Source: JAGQYH01 sp041393015
Lineage (GTDB): Bacteria > Bacteroidota > Bacteroidia > Chitinophagales > JADIYW01
Direction: 5' to 3'
Assembly: GCA_041393015.1 (NCBI GenBank)
Contig: JAWKKV010000015.1
Location: 1-44,452, forward strand
Length of the DNA: 44,452 nucleotides
Shown here: in pieces, positions 1 through 9,444 of the stretch
Layout: the number at the start of each line of letters is the position of its first letter
How positions within the stretch are numbered: the first letter of the stretch is position 1
The notes under the pieces: model-generated
Databases searched by the model: none
What the model was told of the DNA's origin: nothing
The model's input: only the letters and a program-made list of their open reading frames with translations
Made by a program: the position numbers and the translations under genes

Positions 1-1
1 A

Positions 2-271
2 AATTATGATGGATTGAAATGGGTTAACGTTGGTACGGGAAAAGATATTAGTATTGCAGAATTAGCAGAGCTTATGTCTGATGCTATTGATTTCAAAGGG
101 CAATTAAAATATGATAGTTCTAAGCCGGATGGAACACTATTAAAAAGATTAGACACAACTTTTATAAATGAACTTGGGTGGGAACCTAAAATTTCGCTAA
201 AAGACGGGATTAAAATGACTTTCGACCATGTTAAACAGCATGGCTATGAAAGAATAGCACCTACTTTATAG
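2..271 (+). CDS. fcl: GDP-L-fucose synthase, C-terminal part (5' end outside window)
   Basis: The reading frame is open from the window edge, so the true start lies upstream; a TTG at 14 is internal. The visible ~89 residues match the C-terminal end of GDP-L-fucose synthase (GDP-4-keto-6-deoxymannose 3,5-epimerase/4-reductase, extended SDR): NVGTGKDISIAELA is the conserved strand-turn-helix that follows the sugar-binding region, and KPDGTLLKRLD with LGWEPKISLKDGI is the usual C-terminal ending. The N-terminal Rossmann motif and YxxxK are not in the window. The cytosolic enzyme makes GDP-L-fucose from GDP-4-keto-6-deoxy-D-mannose, the same intermediate a perosamine-type aminotransferase (3864-4967) would use. 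The next gene follows after 15 bp in the same direction. Confidence 0.85.
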   Translation, partial: NYDGLKWVNVGTGKDISIAELAELMSDAIDFKGQLKYDSSKPDGTLLKRLDTTFINELGWEPKISLKDGIKMTFDHVKQHGYERIAPTL

Positions 272-286
272 CATGAGTATATTATT

Positions 287-1222
287 ATGATAGAACGTAT
301 TCAAAGTGCGATAGAATGGCGGCAGAGATATTATAAAAATGTGCTGCGTAAGAAAAGATGGAAGCTTAAAAACTTTCTTGATCGTTCAGGAAATGAGAAA
401 GTTAATGAAATCTCAATAATTGTAGTAGGCCGTAATGATAATTATGGTGGTGATTTTTCTAACAGGCTGCGAACTTCTTTAGAGTGGAATTTAAAAAACA
501 TCCCCAATCACGAGTTAATCTATGTAGAGTGGAATCCCGTTGAAGGGAAAGACAGCGACTGTTTATGGATTGAAAAAGCACATCCAAAAGCTAAGTGCTA
601 TATTGTTTCTAGAGAAATTCACCAACAATTGTCTACCAATCCAAATATTCCTATGATGGAATATTATGCTAAAAATTTAGGCTTTAGAAAAGCAAGCAAA
701 GATTGGATCTTATCAATTAATGCAGACATTTGTATTGGAAAAGATGTTGCTAAAAACATAAAATCAGCCAATAAAAATAAAGTCTATGCCACCCACTACC
801 AAAATATGAATTGGAATGGGGAAATAATAACTCAGGCTTTCTTAGATGATAAGAATTATCAACTTCAAATGTTCGCTGCAGATAATAATATTGCAGGGGT
901 TGTTGGAAATCTAATTTTTACACATCGAGATAATTGGATGAAAGCAACAGGCTACGATGAAAGTCTATCAAGCGTTAGAGCGGGTGTAGATTCTGATGGA
1001 TTAAAACAACTCTTTTCATTGGGATTACGACCTGGTGTTTTAGGAACACACTTTCATTTCGACCATGGTGATAGTATGATTAATGGCAAGCCCAATCTTA
1101 CTCATGGAAAAATGGAGCTCTTGAAAAATAGAAAATACCCTTATCAAAATAAAGAGCATTGGGGTTTAGAAAATTATAAAGAAACGAAAATAAGTGATCG
1201 AATATGGCAACTAGAAATTTAG
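287..1222 (+). CDS. Glycosyltransferase-like protein (GT-A fold, galactosyltransferase-like)
   Basis: A 311-residue soluble protein. A core beta strand followed by GRNDNYGGDFSNRL (about residues 48-61) starts a GT-A nucleotide-sugar binding fold, and SINADIC (about 143-149) sits where the DxD metal-binding motif is expected. The late HFHFDHGDS segment is histidine and aspartate rich and may be the acceptor or metal site. This layout is like predicted glycosyltransferases of the GT2/galactosyltransferase-N type. There is no signal peptide or membrane helix, so it probably acts at the cytosolic membrane face. The 3' end overlaps the next gene by 19 bp. The sugar donor cannot be told from sequence. 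Confidence 0.65.
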   Translation: MIERIQSAIEWRQRYYKNVLRKKRWKLKNFLDRSGNEKVNEISIIVVGRNDNYGGDFSNRLRTSLEWNLKNIPNHELIYVEWNPVEGKDSDCLWIEKAHPKAKCYIVSREIHQQLSTNPNIPMMEYYAKNLGFRKASKDWILSINADICIGKDVAKNIKSANKNKVYATHYQNMNWNGEIITQAFLDDKNYQLQMFAADNNIAGVVGNLIFTHRDNWMKATGYDESLSSVRAGVDSDGLKQLFSLGLRPGVLGTHFHFDHGDSMINGKPNLTHGKMELLKNRKYPYQNKEHWGLENYKETKISDRIWQLEI

Positions 1223-1996
1223 TACTTGGAGGAGCAGGAATGATAGGGAGTGCATTGTGCGACCATTTGCTTCAAAAAGGAGAACAAGTAATTAGTCTAG
1301 ATATTAAGACAGGCTTCGATTTAAGAGCAGATGATTTAAACCAACATAAGGATGTTGACTATGTATGGTTTCTAGCTTGGGATGTCGGCGGATCAAAATA
1401 TCTTACTAATAAAAATCATCTCTTAAATATTATTAGTAACAATACAATTATATGTAAAAAGGTATTCGATTTTTTAGAAGAAACTAAAATCCCATTTATG
1501 TTTGCTACTTCTCAGTTAGCAGCATCTGATAACGTATATGGTGTTACAAAACTCTTAGGAGAACAATGGACTAAAATATTAAACGGTCAACTAGTAAGAT
1601 TTTGGAATGTATATGGATGGGAAGAGCCAGGAGAAAAATCACATATCATTCCCGATTTAATTTTTCAGGGTTTGCATTATGATAGAATTGAACTATTGTC
1701 TAATGGAGAAGAAGAAAGACAATTTATATTTATGGATGATTGCGTAAACCAATATGGCAATTATTAGAGATAACAAAGATGCGGATGTTGATTTAACCAA
1801 TGGAAGATGGATAAAAATAAAAGACATTGCTTTAATGATTGGCAATAAGCTAGGAAAGCAAGTTATTTTAGGGGACAAAAATGGATATAACAACAAAATT
1901 AATAGTAACCCTTACCAAAATTTAAGGTTTAATGTCAGCTTGAATGAAGGCATTACCTACCTTATTGAAAAAGCAAAAAAGATATATGTCAAATAA
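1204..1996 (+). pseudogene. NAD-dependent epimerase/dehydratase (extended SDR), frameshifted
   Basis: Two overlapping frames make one epimerase. The first (1204-1767) begins MATRNLVLGGAGMIGSAL, with the Rossmann GxxGxxG, and carries YGVTK (the catalytic YxxxK) and RFWNVYGW. The second (1754-1996) supplies the C-terminal substrate-binding part, GRWIKIKDIALMIGNKLG. The join is at about 1745-1755: after RQFIFMDDCVN the first frame runs into Gln-Tyr-Gly-Asn-Tyr-stop, while the other frame continues with AIIRDNKDADVDL. The whole would be about 263 residues, a little short for the family. It would interconvert a nucleotide sugar, but the substrate is unknown. A single-base indel, either sequencing error or recent mutation, explains the break. 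The start overlaps the upstream gene by 19 bp. Confidence 0.75.
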
Positions 1997-2009
1997 TCTC
2001 CCAAAATAG

Positions 2010-2951
2010 ATGAAGGAATTGGCGCCCATAGTAGTTTTTGCGTATAATAGACCAAATCATTTAAGACAAACATTAGAATCGTTATCGAAAAACATACTTG
2101 CTTCTGAGAGCATTTTATATCTGTTCTGTGATGGAGCTAAGGAAGATGCTTCAACTGAGGAAAAAGAGAGAATTGATGAAGTCAGAAAAATTGCTAGTGA
2201 AATAACATGGCCGCTTGAAAAACACATTATTACAAGAATACACAATTATGGTTTAGCAAAGAATATAATTGAAGGAGTAACCGAAATAGTTAACAAACAC
2301 GGTAAAATAATTGTTCTTGAGGATGATTTATTAACAGGTCCGGGCTTTCTAAACTATATGAATCAAGCGCTTAATTTATTTGAGCATCAAGAAAATGTTG
2401 TAGGGGTCTCCGCTCATACTCATAAATTAGATACCGCTCTCCCACCGGTCTATTTATTGCCGATTGGAATATCCACGGGATGGGGAACATGGAGGGATGC
2501 TTGGAGCATATTCGAACCAGATCCAAAAATTCTTAAAAATAAAATAGATGAATTTTTCTCTAAAGAAGAATTCAATTTCGGAGGCTATCCTTTTTATCAA
2601 ATGTTGATTGATAACATTGAAGGAAAGAATAATTCATGGGCAATACGCTGGTATGCTAGTTTCTTTTTAAAAAGCAATTATTTTGTATTTCCAAATGCTT
2701 ACTTTACAATTCATGAAGGCTTTGATGATTTAGCAACCAATGCATCAGCCAATTATCAAAATATTTATGGTGTAAAAAGTGATCTATTTACGGGACAATT
2801 GGATATTGGAAAAGATCCTGTTACAGTAAATGAAAAATATATAAACATTATTCGAAAAGAATTTCTAGCCAAAACAACTGTCCCAAAGAATGTATTTTTG
2901 AGATTAAGAAATCGGCTTAAAAACATTTATATAAAATGGCGCAATGATTAA
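2010..2951 (+). CDS. Glycosyltransferase, GNT-I-like (GT-A fold)
   Basis: A 313-residue protein. IVVFAYNRPNHLRQTLESL (about 7-25) is the donor-binding beginning of a GT-A fold, and KIIVLEDDLLTGPGFLNYM (about 99-117) contains the Glu-Asp-Asp metal site seen in GlcNAc-transferase I-like and bacterial homologues. The Gly- and Trp-rich segment around STGWGTWRDAW is also usual for this group. No membrane helix is visible. It likely adds one sugar of the repeat unit at the cytosolic membrane face. The 3' end overlaps the next gene by 8 bp, suggesting translational coupling. Sugar specificity is unknown. Confidence 0.75.
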   Translation: MKELAPIVVFAYNRPNHLRQTLESLSKNILASESILYLFCDGAKEDASTEEKERIDEVRKIASEITWPLEKHIITRIHNYGLAKNIIEGVTEIVNKHGKIIVLEDDLLTGPGFLNYMNQALNLFEHQENVVGVSAHTHKLDTALPPVYLLPIGISTGWGTWRDAWSIFEPDPKILKNKIDEFFSKEEFNFGGYPFYQMLIDNIEGKNNSWAIRWYASFFLKSNYFVFPNAYFTIHEGFDDLATNASANYQNIYGVKSDLFTGQLDIGKDPVTVNEKYINIIRKEFLAKTTVPKNVFLRLRNRLKNIYIKWRND

Positions 2952-3864
2952 AAAAGTGTTCAATAAATTTATCAATAAATGGAATCGAGATCTTTCTAAT
3001 ATCGAGTCCAATATTTATAACAATAACCTACTGATAGGGAAATTAATCTCTAATCAAAATCAATCAAAACAATTTACAAACATAGCAGCTACTGAATTTA
3101 AAGTATTTTCTCAATGGGGAGACGATGGAATAATTCAATTTTTAGTATCTAATTTAAACCTATCTGAAAGTAAAAAAAGATTTGTGGAGTTTGGAGTAGA
3201 AAACTATAAAGAATCGAATACCCGTTTTCTATTGGAAAACAATAATTGGGAGGGTTTAATTATCGATGGTTCAAAAGAAAATATTGATTTTATAAAGAGT
3301 GATCCAATTTACTGGAAGCATAGCTTAACTGCAATAAATAGTTTCATCACACAAGAGAACATAAATGAAATTTTAGTAAGTAATGGCTTTGAAGGAGAGA
3401 TCGGCATATTGCATATCGATATCGATGGGAATGATTATTGGGTTTGGAAGGCTATTAATGTAATTGATCCCATAATTGCCATCATAGAATATAACAGCAT
3501 TTTTGGTAAGGATAGGAGTATAACAATCCCTTATCAAGAGAATTTTGTAAGGCATGATGCCCATTACAGCAATATATACGCCGGATCATCTTTGCCAAGC
3601 TTATTACAATTAGCGAAAGAAAAAGGCTATGTGTTTATAGGCTGTAATTCCGCTGGAAACAATGCCTATTTTATAAGAGAAGCTTACATACCAAATATTT
3701 CAATCAAACCAGTTTCGTTAGAAGAGGGTTTTGTAAGGTCGAAATTTAGAGAAGCAAGAAACGAAAGTGGAGAACTGCTTTTCGCTAGCCATGAAGAGGC
3801 TTCAAAAATTATAAAAGGATTGCCAGTTTTCAATACTATTAATAAACAAATAGAAGAATACTAA
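2944..3864 (+). CDS. FkbM-like SAM-dependent methyltransferase family protein
   Basis: A 306-residue protein. FSQWGDDGIIQFLV (about residues 56-69) followed by RFVEFGVENYKESNTRFL and WEGLIIDGSKENI resembles the SAM-binding half of FkbM-type methyltransferases found in polysaccharide loci: an acidic FxEFG loop and an IDG strand end. HIDIDGNDYWVW is the second acidic strand. Such enzymes usually O-methylate a sugar or act on a glycan acceptor; here the substrate is unknown. It overlaps the upstream glycosyltransferase by 8 bp and shares one base with the next start, so the three genes are probably translated together. A non-catalytic role is possible because the motif match is partial. Confidence 0.6.
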   Translation: MIKKVFNKFINKWNRDLSNIESNIYNNNLLIGKLISNQNQSKQFTNIAATEFKVFSQWGDDGIIQFLVSNLNLSESKKRFVEFGVENYKESNTRFLLENNNWEGLIIDGSKENIDFIKSDPIYWKHSLTAINSFITQENINEILVSNGFEGEIGILHIDIDGNDYWVWKAINVIDPIIAIIEYNSIFGKDRSITIPYQENFVRHDAHYSNIYAGSSLPSLLQLAKEKGYVFIGCNSAGNNAYFIREAYIPNISIKPVSLEEGFVRSKFREARNESGELLFASHEEASKIIKGLPVFNTINKQIEEY

Positions 3865-4967
3865 TGATAAAATATCCAGTCTATCAGCCATTATTAAATG
3901 GTAACGAAAAAAAGTATGTGCTTGATTGTTTAGATTCTACTTGGATCTCTTCAAAAGGGAAATACGTTGACCAATTTGAGACCGAATTTGCTAAGTATCT
4001 AAACGTAAGAAGTGCAGCCACTGTAAGCAACGGCACAGTTGCATTGCATTTAGCTTTACTTGCCTTAGGAATAGGTGAAGGAGACGAAGTTATTGTTCCT
4101 ACATTAACATATATTGCCTCCGTTAATGCTATAAAGTATACAGGAGCCACGCCGGTCTTTGTCGATTCATTATCCTCAACATGGCAAATGGACCCTGAAG
4201 ACGTGAAGCGTAAAATAACAAGCAGAACTAAAGCAATTATGGTAGTTCACCTGTATGGGCATCCATGTGATATGGTTGCCCTTTGTGATATTGCCAAACA
4301 TAATGATGTCTTTCTGATAGAAGATTGCGCCGAAGCACTTGGGTCAAAGTTTAATAATCAATTTGTTGGCACTTTTGGCGATATCGCGACTTTTAGTTTC
4401 TATGGGAATAAAACAATAACCACCGGAGAAGGAGGCATGGTTGTGACTAATGACGATACGCTGTATGATAGAACCATACATTACAAAGGGCAAGGACTCG
4501 CAAAGCATCGACAATACTGGCATGATGTTATTGGGTACAATTATCGAATGACGAATATATGTGCTGCCATTGGTTTAGCACAATTAGAAAACATCGATAG
4601 TGTATTGACAAAAAAACGTCAAATTGCAAATTGGTACTCAACAAAACTAAAAGATGTCGATGCCATAACTTTTCATAATGAAATGGAGGGCGCATTTCAT
4701 TCTTATTGGATGTGCTCAATACTTTTAGAAAAAAACATTGCCAGAGATGACTTGCGCGATTTGCTTGAAAAAAATGGAATTGAAACAAGACCTTTATTTT
4801 ATCCTGTTCACACTATGCCAATGTATTCCTCTAAATATCAAAGACATAAAGTTGCAGAAGACTTAGGTTGGCGCGGTGTTAATTTACCTAGCTATCCGGA
4901 ACTAAAAGAGGAAGACATTACTATCATTGCTAATTTAATTATTCGGTTTTTCAATGAGTTTTCCTAA
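3864..4967 (+). CDS. DegT/DnrJ/EryC1/StrS aminotransferase (perosamine synthase-like)
   Basis: A 367-residue PLP-dependent sugar aminotransferase of normal length. The PLP-binding aspartate lies in LIEDCAEALGS (Asp154), and the Schiff-base lysine is Lys183 in FSFYGNKTITTGEGGM. SNGTVALHLALLALGIGEGD and VIVPTLTYIASVNAI are the standard N-terminal PLP-domain signatures. The closest feel is GDP-perosamine synthase, which converts GDP-4-keto-6-deoxymannose with glutamate to GDP-perosamine. That fits a GDP-fucose synthase gene at the start of the window, which uses the same intermediate, but the exact keto sugar is inferred. It begins at the last base of the preceding stop and overlaps the following GNAT gene by 14 bp, which suggests the amino group is then acetylated. 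Confidence 0.88.
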   Translation: MIKYPVYQPLLNGNEKKYVLDCLDSTWISSKGKYVDQFETEFAKYLNVRSAATVSNGTVALHLALLALGIGEGDEVIVPTLTYIASVNAIKYTGATPVFVDSLSSTWQMDPEDVKRKITSRTKAIMVVHLYGHPCDMVALCDIAKHNDVFLIEDCAEALGSKFNNQFVGTFGDIATFSFYGNKTITTGEGGMVVTNDDTLYDRTIHYKGQGLAKHRQYWHDVIGYNYRMTNICAAIGLAQLENIDSVLTKKRQIANWYSTKLKDVDAITFHNEMEGAFHSYWMCSILLEKNIARDDLRDLLEKNGIETRPLFYPVHTMPMYSSKYQRHKVAEDLGWRGVNLPSYPELKEEDITIIANLIIRFFNEFS

Positions 4968-5385
4968 GTTGATATCGGTTGATAGCGGTAATATTTACTT
5001 GCTAGAATATTTCTTAGAAAATTTAGAAGAAGCAAAAGAAAGTTTTAGGTATTTCAATAAAAGACCTTTATCAATAATTAATAGTCATTTATGTACTTTC
5101 CTCTTAATTGCTGAAAATTGTCAGCCGATTGCATATGGCCACCTAGATAAAGAAGACGATATAGTTTGGCTTGGGATTGCAGTAAACAGTAAAAGTCAAG
5201 GTAAGGGGATTGGAAAATTGATGATGTCACATTTGATTCGATTTGCACAAAACAACAATATTAATAATATACAACTTAGTGTAGATATTGATAATGTCAA
5301 AGCTAGAAACCTTTATGAAAAGATGGGATTTATTTGCTCTTCATCCTTTAAAAAATATGCTCTTTATAATCTCTCCTTCAATTGA
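4954..5385 (+). CDS. GNAT family N-acetyltransferase
   Basis: A 143-residue single-domain GNAT protein. WLGIAVNSKSQGKGIGKLMM (about 72-91) contains motif A with the pyrophosphate-binding QGKGIG (about 82-87), and NVKARNLYEKMGF is motif B. It transfers acetyl from acetyl-CoA to an amine. Its start lies 14 bp inside the DegT aminotransferase gene, so the likely substrate is the amino sugar made by that enzyme, giving an N-acetylated 4-amino-6-deoxy sugar; this is inferred from position. A RimI-like protein acetyltransferase cannot be excluded on fold alone. Confidence 0.8.
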   Translation: MSFPKLISVDSGNIYLLEYFLENLEEAKESFRYFNKRPLSIINSHLCTFLLIAENCQPIAYGHLDKEDDIVWLGIAVNSKSQGKGIGKLMMSHLIRFAQNNNINNIQLSVDIDNVKARNLYEKMGFICSSSFKKYALYNLSFN

Positions 5386-6592
5386 ATATACTTTTTAATA
5401 TAGCCAATTTAGATCGTTCCTTCGGGAGCATTTCAGTATGCTACTGCTCTTCTAAACAATTGTGGTACACTTAAAGAATACAACTTCTATGTTTATTATT
5501 TAAACGATGATGAATATATCAAGTCCATTATTTTAGAACATGACAATCTCTTCTTGGTAAAGGATAAGGAGCCATTTTTTTATAAAATTATAAGAGTCTT
5601 TCAACTCCTTTTAAATTTTCTTTTAACTAAACTAGGAAATGGCCCAACAAAGAAGCAGCGCAGCCATTTTAGACATATCTTAAAAAGATATAAAATAAAT
5701 ATTATACATACCCCATATCAACAATTGCTCAAAGATAATGCAATGAAATGTCCGTCGATTACAACATTGCATGATGTTCAGGAGTTACACTTCCCTCAAT
5801 ATTTTAGTCCGGAACAGAGAGCCCAAAGAGCTGTAGACAATGCTTATAATGTTAAAAATGCCGATACTGTAATTGTGAGTTATAACCATGTAAAAAATGA
5901 CATTATTAAGTTTTTCAAAAGAGACGAAAAATCAATTAAGGTGGTTTTATTGAATATGGGTAAACTTTGGTTTGAAAAATATACAAAAAGTGATGTACTA
6001 AAAACCATCAATGACATTAAAATAAGTGAAGAAAAGTATCTCTTTTATCCTTGCAGCAACATGGGAACACAAAAACCATGTATTACTCTTAAAAGCAATT
6101 AATTACCTCAATTTTTCACAAAATTTTAGAATCAAATTATTTTGCACCGGTCATCAAACTCAGCATAATGTTTTTCTTGAAAACACTGCGAAAGAGTTAG
6201 AAATTGATGACCTGTATGTTCATCTTGGAGTTGTAGAAGAACTTGAATTATTTTCTTTATATCAATCAGCCCAATTAGTAGTAGTACCAACACTTTATGA
6301 AGCAGGAAGCTTTCCTTTAATGGAAAGTATGTTAATGGGAATACCGGTAATCTGTTCCAACGTTACTTCTCTTCCCGAAACAATTGGTAACAGTCATTTC
6401 GTTTTTGATCCACATGACCATGAGAAACTAGGGCAATTAATTATTGAAATGTTGACCCATCCCGAAGCAAGAAAAAACAATATTGAAAACTCTATGAAAA
6501 TGTCTAATAGATTATTGAGCAATAATAGTCTTGACATTATTGATAGCATCTACTCCGAACTTTCTGAAAGTGTCAAACTTCAACAAGATTAA
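5382..6592 (+). pseudogene. Glycosyltransferase family 4, broken by two frameshifts
   Basis: Three frames make one GT4 protein of about 400 residues. A TTG at 5382, overlapping the GNAT stop, begins NILFNIANLDRSFG. The frame changes at about 5424-5426 in a G run, and the next frame gives AFQYATALLNN through to EEKYLFYP near 6050. A second shift (one extra T at about 6051) leads to AATWEHKNHVLLLKA and the C-terminal Rossmann domain. The C-terminal EX7E region reads PTLYEAGSFPLMESMLMGIPV, the usual retaining donor site. All parts of the fold are present, so only small indels separate this from an intact gene. It would transfer a hexose from a nucleotide sugar to the lipid-linked glycan. Sequencing error or recent decay are both possible. 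Confidence 0.75.
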
Positions 6593-6619
6593 AGGGAAAT
6601 TGATTTGCCAAGTCAAAAA

Positions 6620-7561
6620 ATGAAAATTTCAATAATTACACCGAGTTATAACCAAGCTGAATTTCTTGAAGATACTATTACTTCAGTATTGCATCAAAAT
6701 TATCCGAATCTACAATACATTATAATAGATGGTGGAAGCTCAGATGGCAGTGTAGAAATTATTAAAAAATATGAGAATCAAATTGATTATTGGATTAGTG
6801 AAAAAGATAGTGGACAAACCCACGCCATCAATAAAGGTTTTTCAAAAGTTACGGGAGATATAATTTGTTGGTTAAATAGTGATGATATATATTTTGACTA
6901 TACACTGTCAGCAGTAGCCAACTATTTTAATGAAAACCCCGACATTGATATCTTATGGGGCGATGTTTTTAGAATTTGACGAAAATGGTTTTGAAGGTAT
7001 CTTTCCTTCTAAGCAATTAAGTCCAATCGAACTTATTTCTAGAGTTCCTATTCATCAACCCGGTGTATTTTGGAAAAGAAAGTAATGGATAAAATCGGCT
7101 ATCTTGATGAAAGCTATTATTACTGTATGGACTACGAATACTGGGTTCGTATCTTTTTTAACTTTAAAATGGGGCATCTTAATAATCCATTGGCAAAATT
7201 TAGAATTCATAATGAGTCTAAAACTGGAAACAACCCTATTGAGTTATATAATGAATATAGACGAGTTGTAAGCACTTTATTTTATAGTATTTCTAGTGAG
7301 ACTAAAGCTCAGTTAAAAAAAATAAATATTTATAATAACCCATTAGATCAAAAATATCCAATCGACAACCCACCCTCAATACCAATTTTAAACGAAATGA
7401 TAAATAGCTACATCTATCAATGTGCTATTCAAGAATATACAAAGGGAAACATTGCCAATACCAATAACTTACTAAAAAATTCCAGTTGGTCGTCGGGTAA
7501 AATTGCTAAAATGGCATTACTATTAAAGAACAATTTGGGTATTCGAAAAATTAAGAAGTAA
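6620..7561 (+). pseudogene. Glycosyltransferase family 2, two compensating frameshifts
   Basis: MKISIITPSYNQAEFLEDTI is a classical GT2 N-terminus; I chose ATG 6620 over an in-frame TTG at 6605. IIIDGGSSDGSVEII and CWLNSDDIYF (the DxD-like metal site) follow. The frame breaks at about 6965 (an extra T in a T run: GDVFRI-stop against GDVLEFDENG) and continues in another frame through PIHQPGVFWKRK. It returns to the first frame at about 7082 by loss of one A, giving VMDKIGYLDESYYYCMDYEYW, the conserved C-terminal acceptor region of this subfamily. Repaired length is about 313 residues, normal for cytosolic GT2 enzymes. The indels are in homopolymers and offset each other. Confidence 0.75.
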
Positions 7562-7565
7562 ATAA

Positions 7566-8464
7566 TTGAACGATAAAACTCCTTTTTTTAGCGTCATTAT
7601 TCCAGCCTATAATAGAGAAAAAACATTATCTACCTCTATCAGAATCTGTATTAAGCCAAACCTTTACTGATTTTGAATTGCTCGTTATTGATGACTGCAG
7701 TAGTGATCAGACTGAGGAAGTTGCAAATAACTATGCGAAGAAAGACAACAGGATTAAAGTCTTAGGTTTTAAAGAAAACAAAGGAAGGTGTGCAGCGCGC
7801 AATTTAGGCATTGAGAATGCTTCTGGTGTATGGAATTGCTTTTTAGATTCGGATGATATCTATTTTGACAACCATCTTGATGTATTGGCTCAACTAATCG
7901 AAGAAAACACTAGTTACTTTGCATTTGTAACCAACCAAATTGTCAAAGAAAAACCGAAAACATATGAGCAAAAAAATTATTACAACAAAAATCTATTATA
8001 ACTAAAGGATGACCTATTGACATACAATCCAATTCAATTAAATCAATTATGCTACAAATCAAGCTTAGAAATATATTTTCCCAATGAAAGATTACCATAT
8101 GGAGAAGATTGGTACTTTACAAGAATATTAGCCGAAAAAAGCAATATTCTTAAATCTAATAAAATTACTTCTAAATTAGTTGAACATGACCAAAGAAGTA
8201 TGACTTTCATTAATCTTGTAACATTTGCAAAAAGCAATATTAAATGTGCCGAACTATATATGGAAGAGGCTTCTTTAAATAAAAAAACAAAGTCAAAACT
8301 AAGTTCCTTTACTTATCTATATTGTAGCAATATCTTATTATCGGGTAAACACAAAAAAGAAGGCTATCAATATTTTCTTGAAGGGCACTTAACTATCCAA
8401 GTACATACTTTTCAAAACTATTTTTAAAGCCATTTTGAAATTAATTCTAATTCGTAAACAATAA
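7566..8464 (+). pseudogene. Glycosyltransferase family 2, multiply disrupted
   Basis: A TTG at 7566 starts NDKTPFFSVIIPAYNREKTL, the GT2 N-terminus. One extra A near 7645 breaks the frame before ESVLSQTFTDFELLVIDDCS, which continues with the DxD-like region FLDSDDIYF. An in-frame TAA at 7999-8001 interrupts it, and the same frame resumes at once with LKDDLLTYNPIQ. PYGEDWYFTRILAE is the usual C-terminal acceptor motif. Near 8393 the frame shifts again to YPSTYFSKLFLKPF, and a further lost T near 8435 would extend it to IRKQ-stop at 8464. The last two joins are my reading of a typical GT2 tail and are less certain. Repaired length is about 300 residues. Confidence 0.65.
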
Positions 8465-8500
8465 TCCAAATCATACTACAATATTATAAAAGGTTATAAG

Positions 8501-9419
8501 ATGACAATTATAAAAAAGAATAAAATCGAAGCTGTTTCCAGAACCTATTGTTAAAGAGTTAACGATAAATGACATTAGTGACGAAGAAATTGAGTTATTG
8601 AACCAATTAAGGGCGGATATACTAAGTTTAAATTTCAAACCCGATGCAAATTCCTCTTGGGAAAACAATAGAAACTTATTAAAAAGTATGTCCTACTAAG
8701 TGACCCTAGGAATTTTATCGATTGGTTCTTTATTAAAGGCTCTATGTTTTGGGAGGCCTTCATGAAATTGAGTTTAAAGAATTAAATAAATCTAAACATT
8801 GGTCTCAATTAAAAGGTGGCATTAAAGAAAGTAAAATTGGCAATCCACCATCATATAATCAATATCCCGAAAGCAGTGGCAATTTGATCCATCACGCCTA
8901 TTCTATGCTTCAAATTATGGAATATACTTCAATTGATTTTACAAAAATTAAGAGAGTATTTGAGTTTGGTGGTGGATATGGAAGTTCTTGTCGACTGCTC
9001 TATCAATTAGGATACACGGGTTCATACACCATATTGGATCTTCCTGAGTTCAGTTGTCTTCAAAAGTACTATCTAAACTCACTGCCCCTCAAAAACAAAC
9101 TAAAAATAGAGATTAACAATCCAAAATATGAGGATCATACAGTAAACCTAATTAACCAAATAAAAAAACCGGAAGACATCGATTTCTTTTTCGCTCTTTG
9201 GTCAATATCTGAAGTTCCATTGAACTTAAGAAAGAAGTACTCTCTAAACTTAATAATTTAAATTACATTCTGATTGCTTTTCAGGGTGCATTTGCAGGTA
9301 TTGACAATATTCAGTATTTCGAAGAACTCAAAAGCAATTACCCAACATTTAAATGGCATTTAAAAAGGATTGAACATTTGCCCTACAACGATCATTACTT
9401 AATTGGGGAACGTCAGTAA
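8501..9419 (+). pseudogene. Putative sugar O-methyltransferase, multiply frameshifted
   Basis: At least four frames must be joined. After MTIIKKNKIE the frame shifts near 8525-8530 to KLFPEPIVKELTINDISDEE. A lost A near 8680 gives KKYVLLSDPRNFIDWFF, and a shift near 8755 gives GLHEIEFKELNKSKHW. The central part has FEFGGGYGSSCRLLYQLG (glycine-rich SAM-binding loop) and YTILDLPEFSCLQKYYL. A last shift near 9238 leads to ILIAFQGAFAGIDN and ends LPYNDHYLIGERQ-stop at 9417-9419. The layout fits predicted sugar O-methyltransferases of polysaccharide loci, about 300 residues. The exact start and the joins before 8750 are uncertain. As written the gene cannot make full-length protein. Confidence 0.6.
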
Positions 9420-9444
9420 TATGAAAGTTTTGAAAATAATATTC

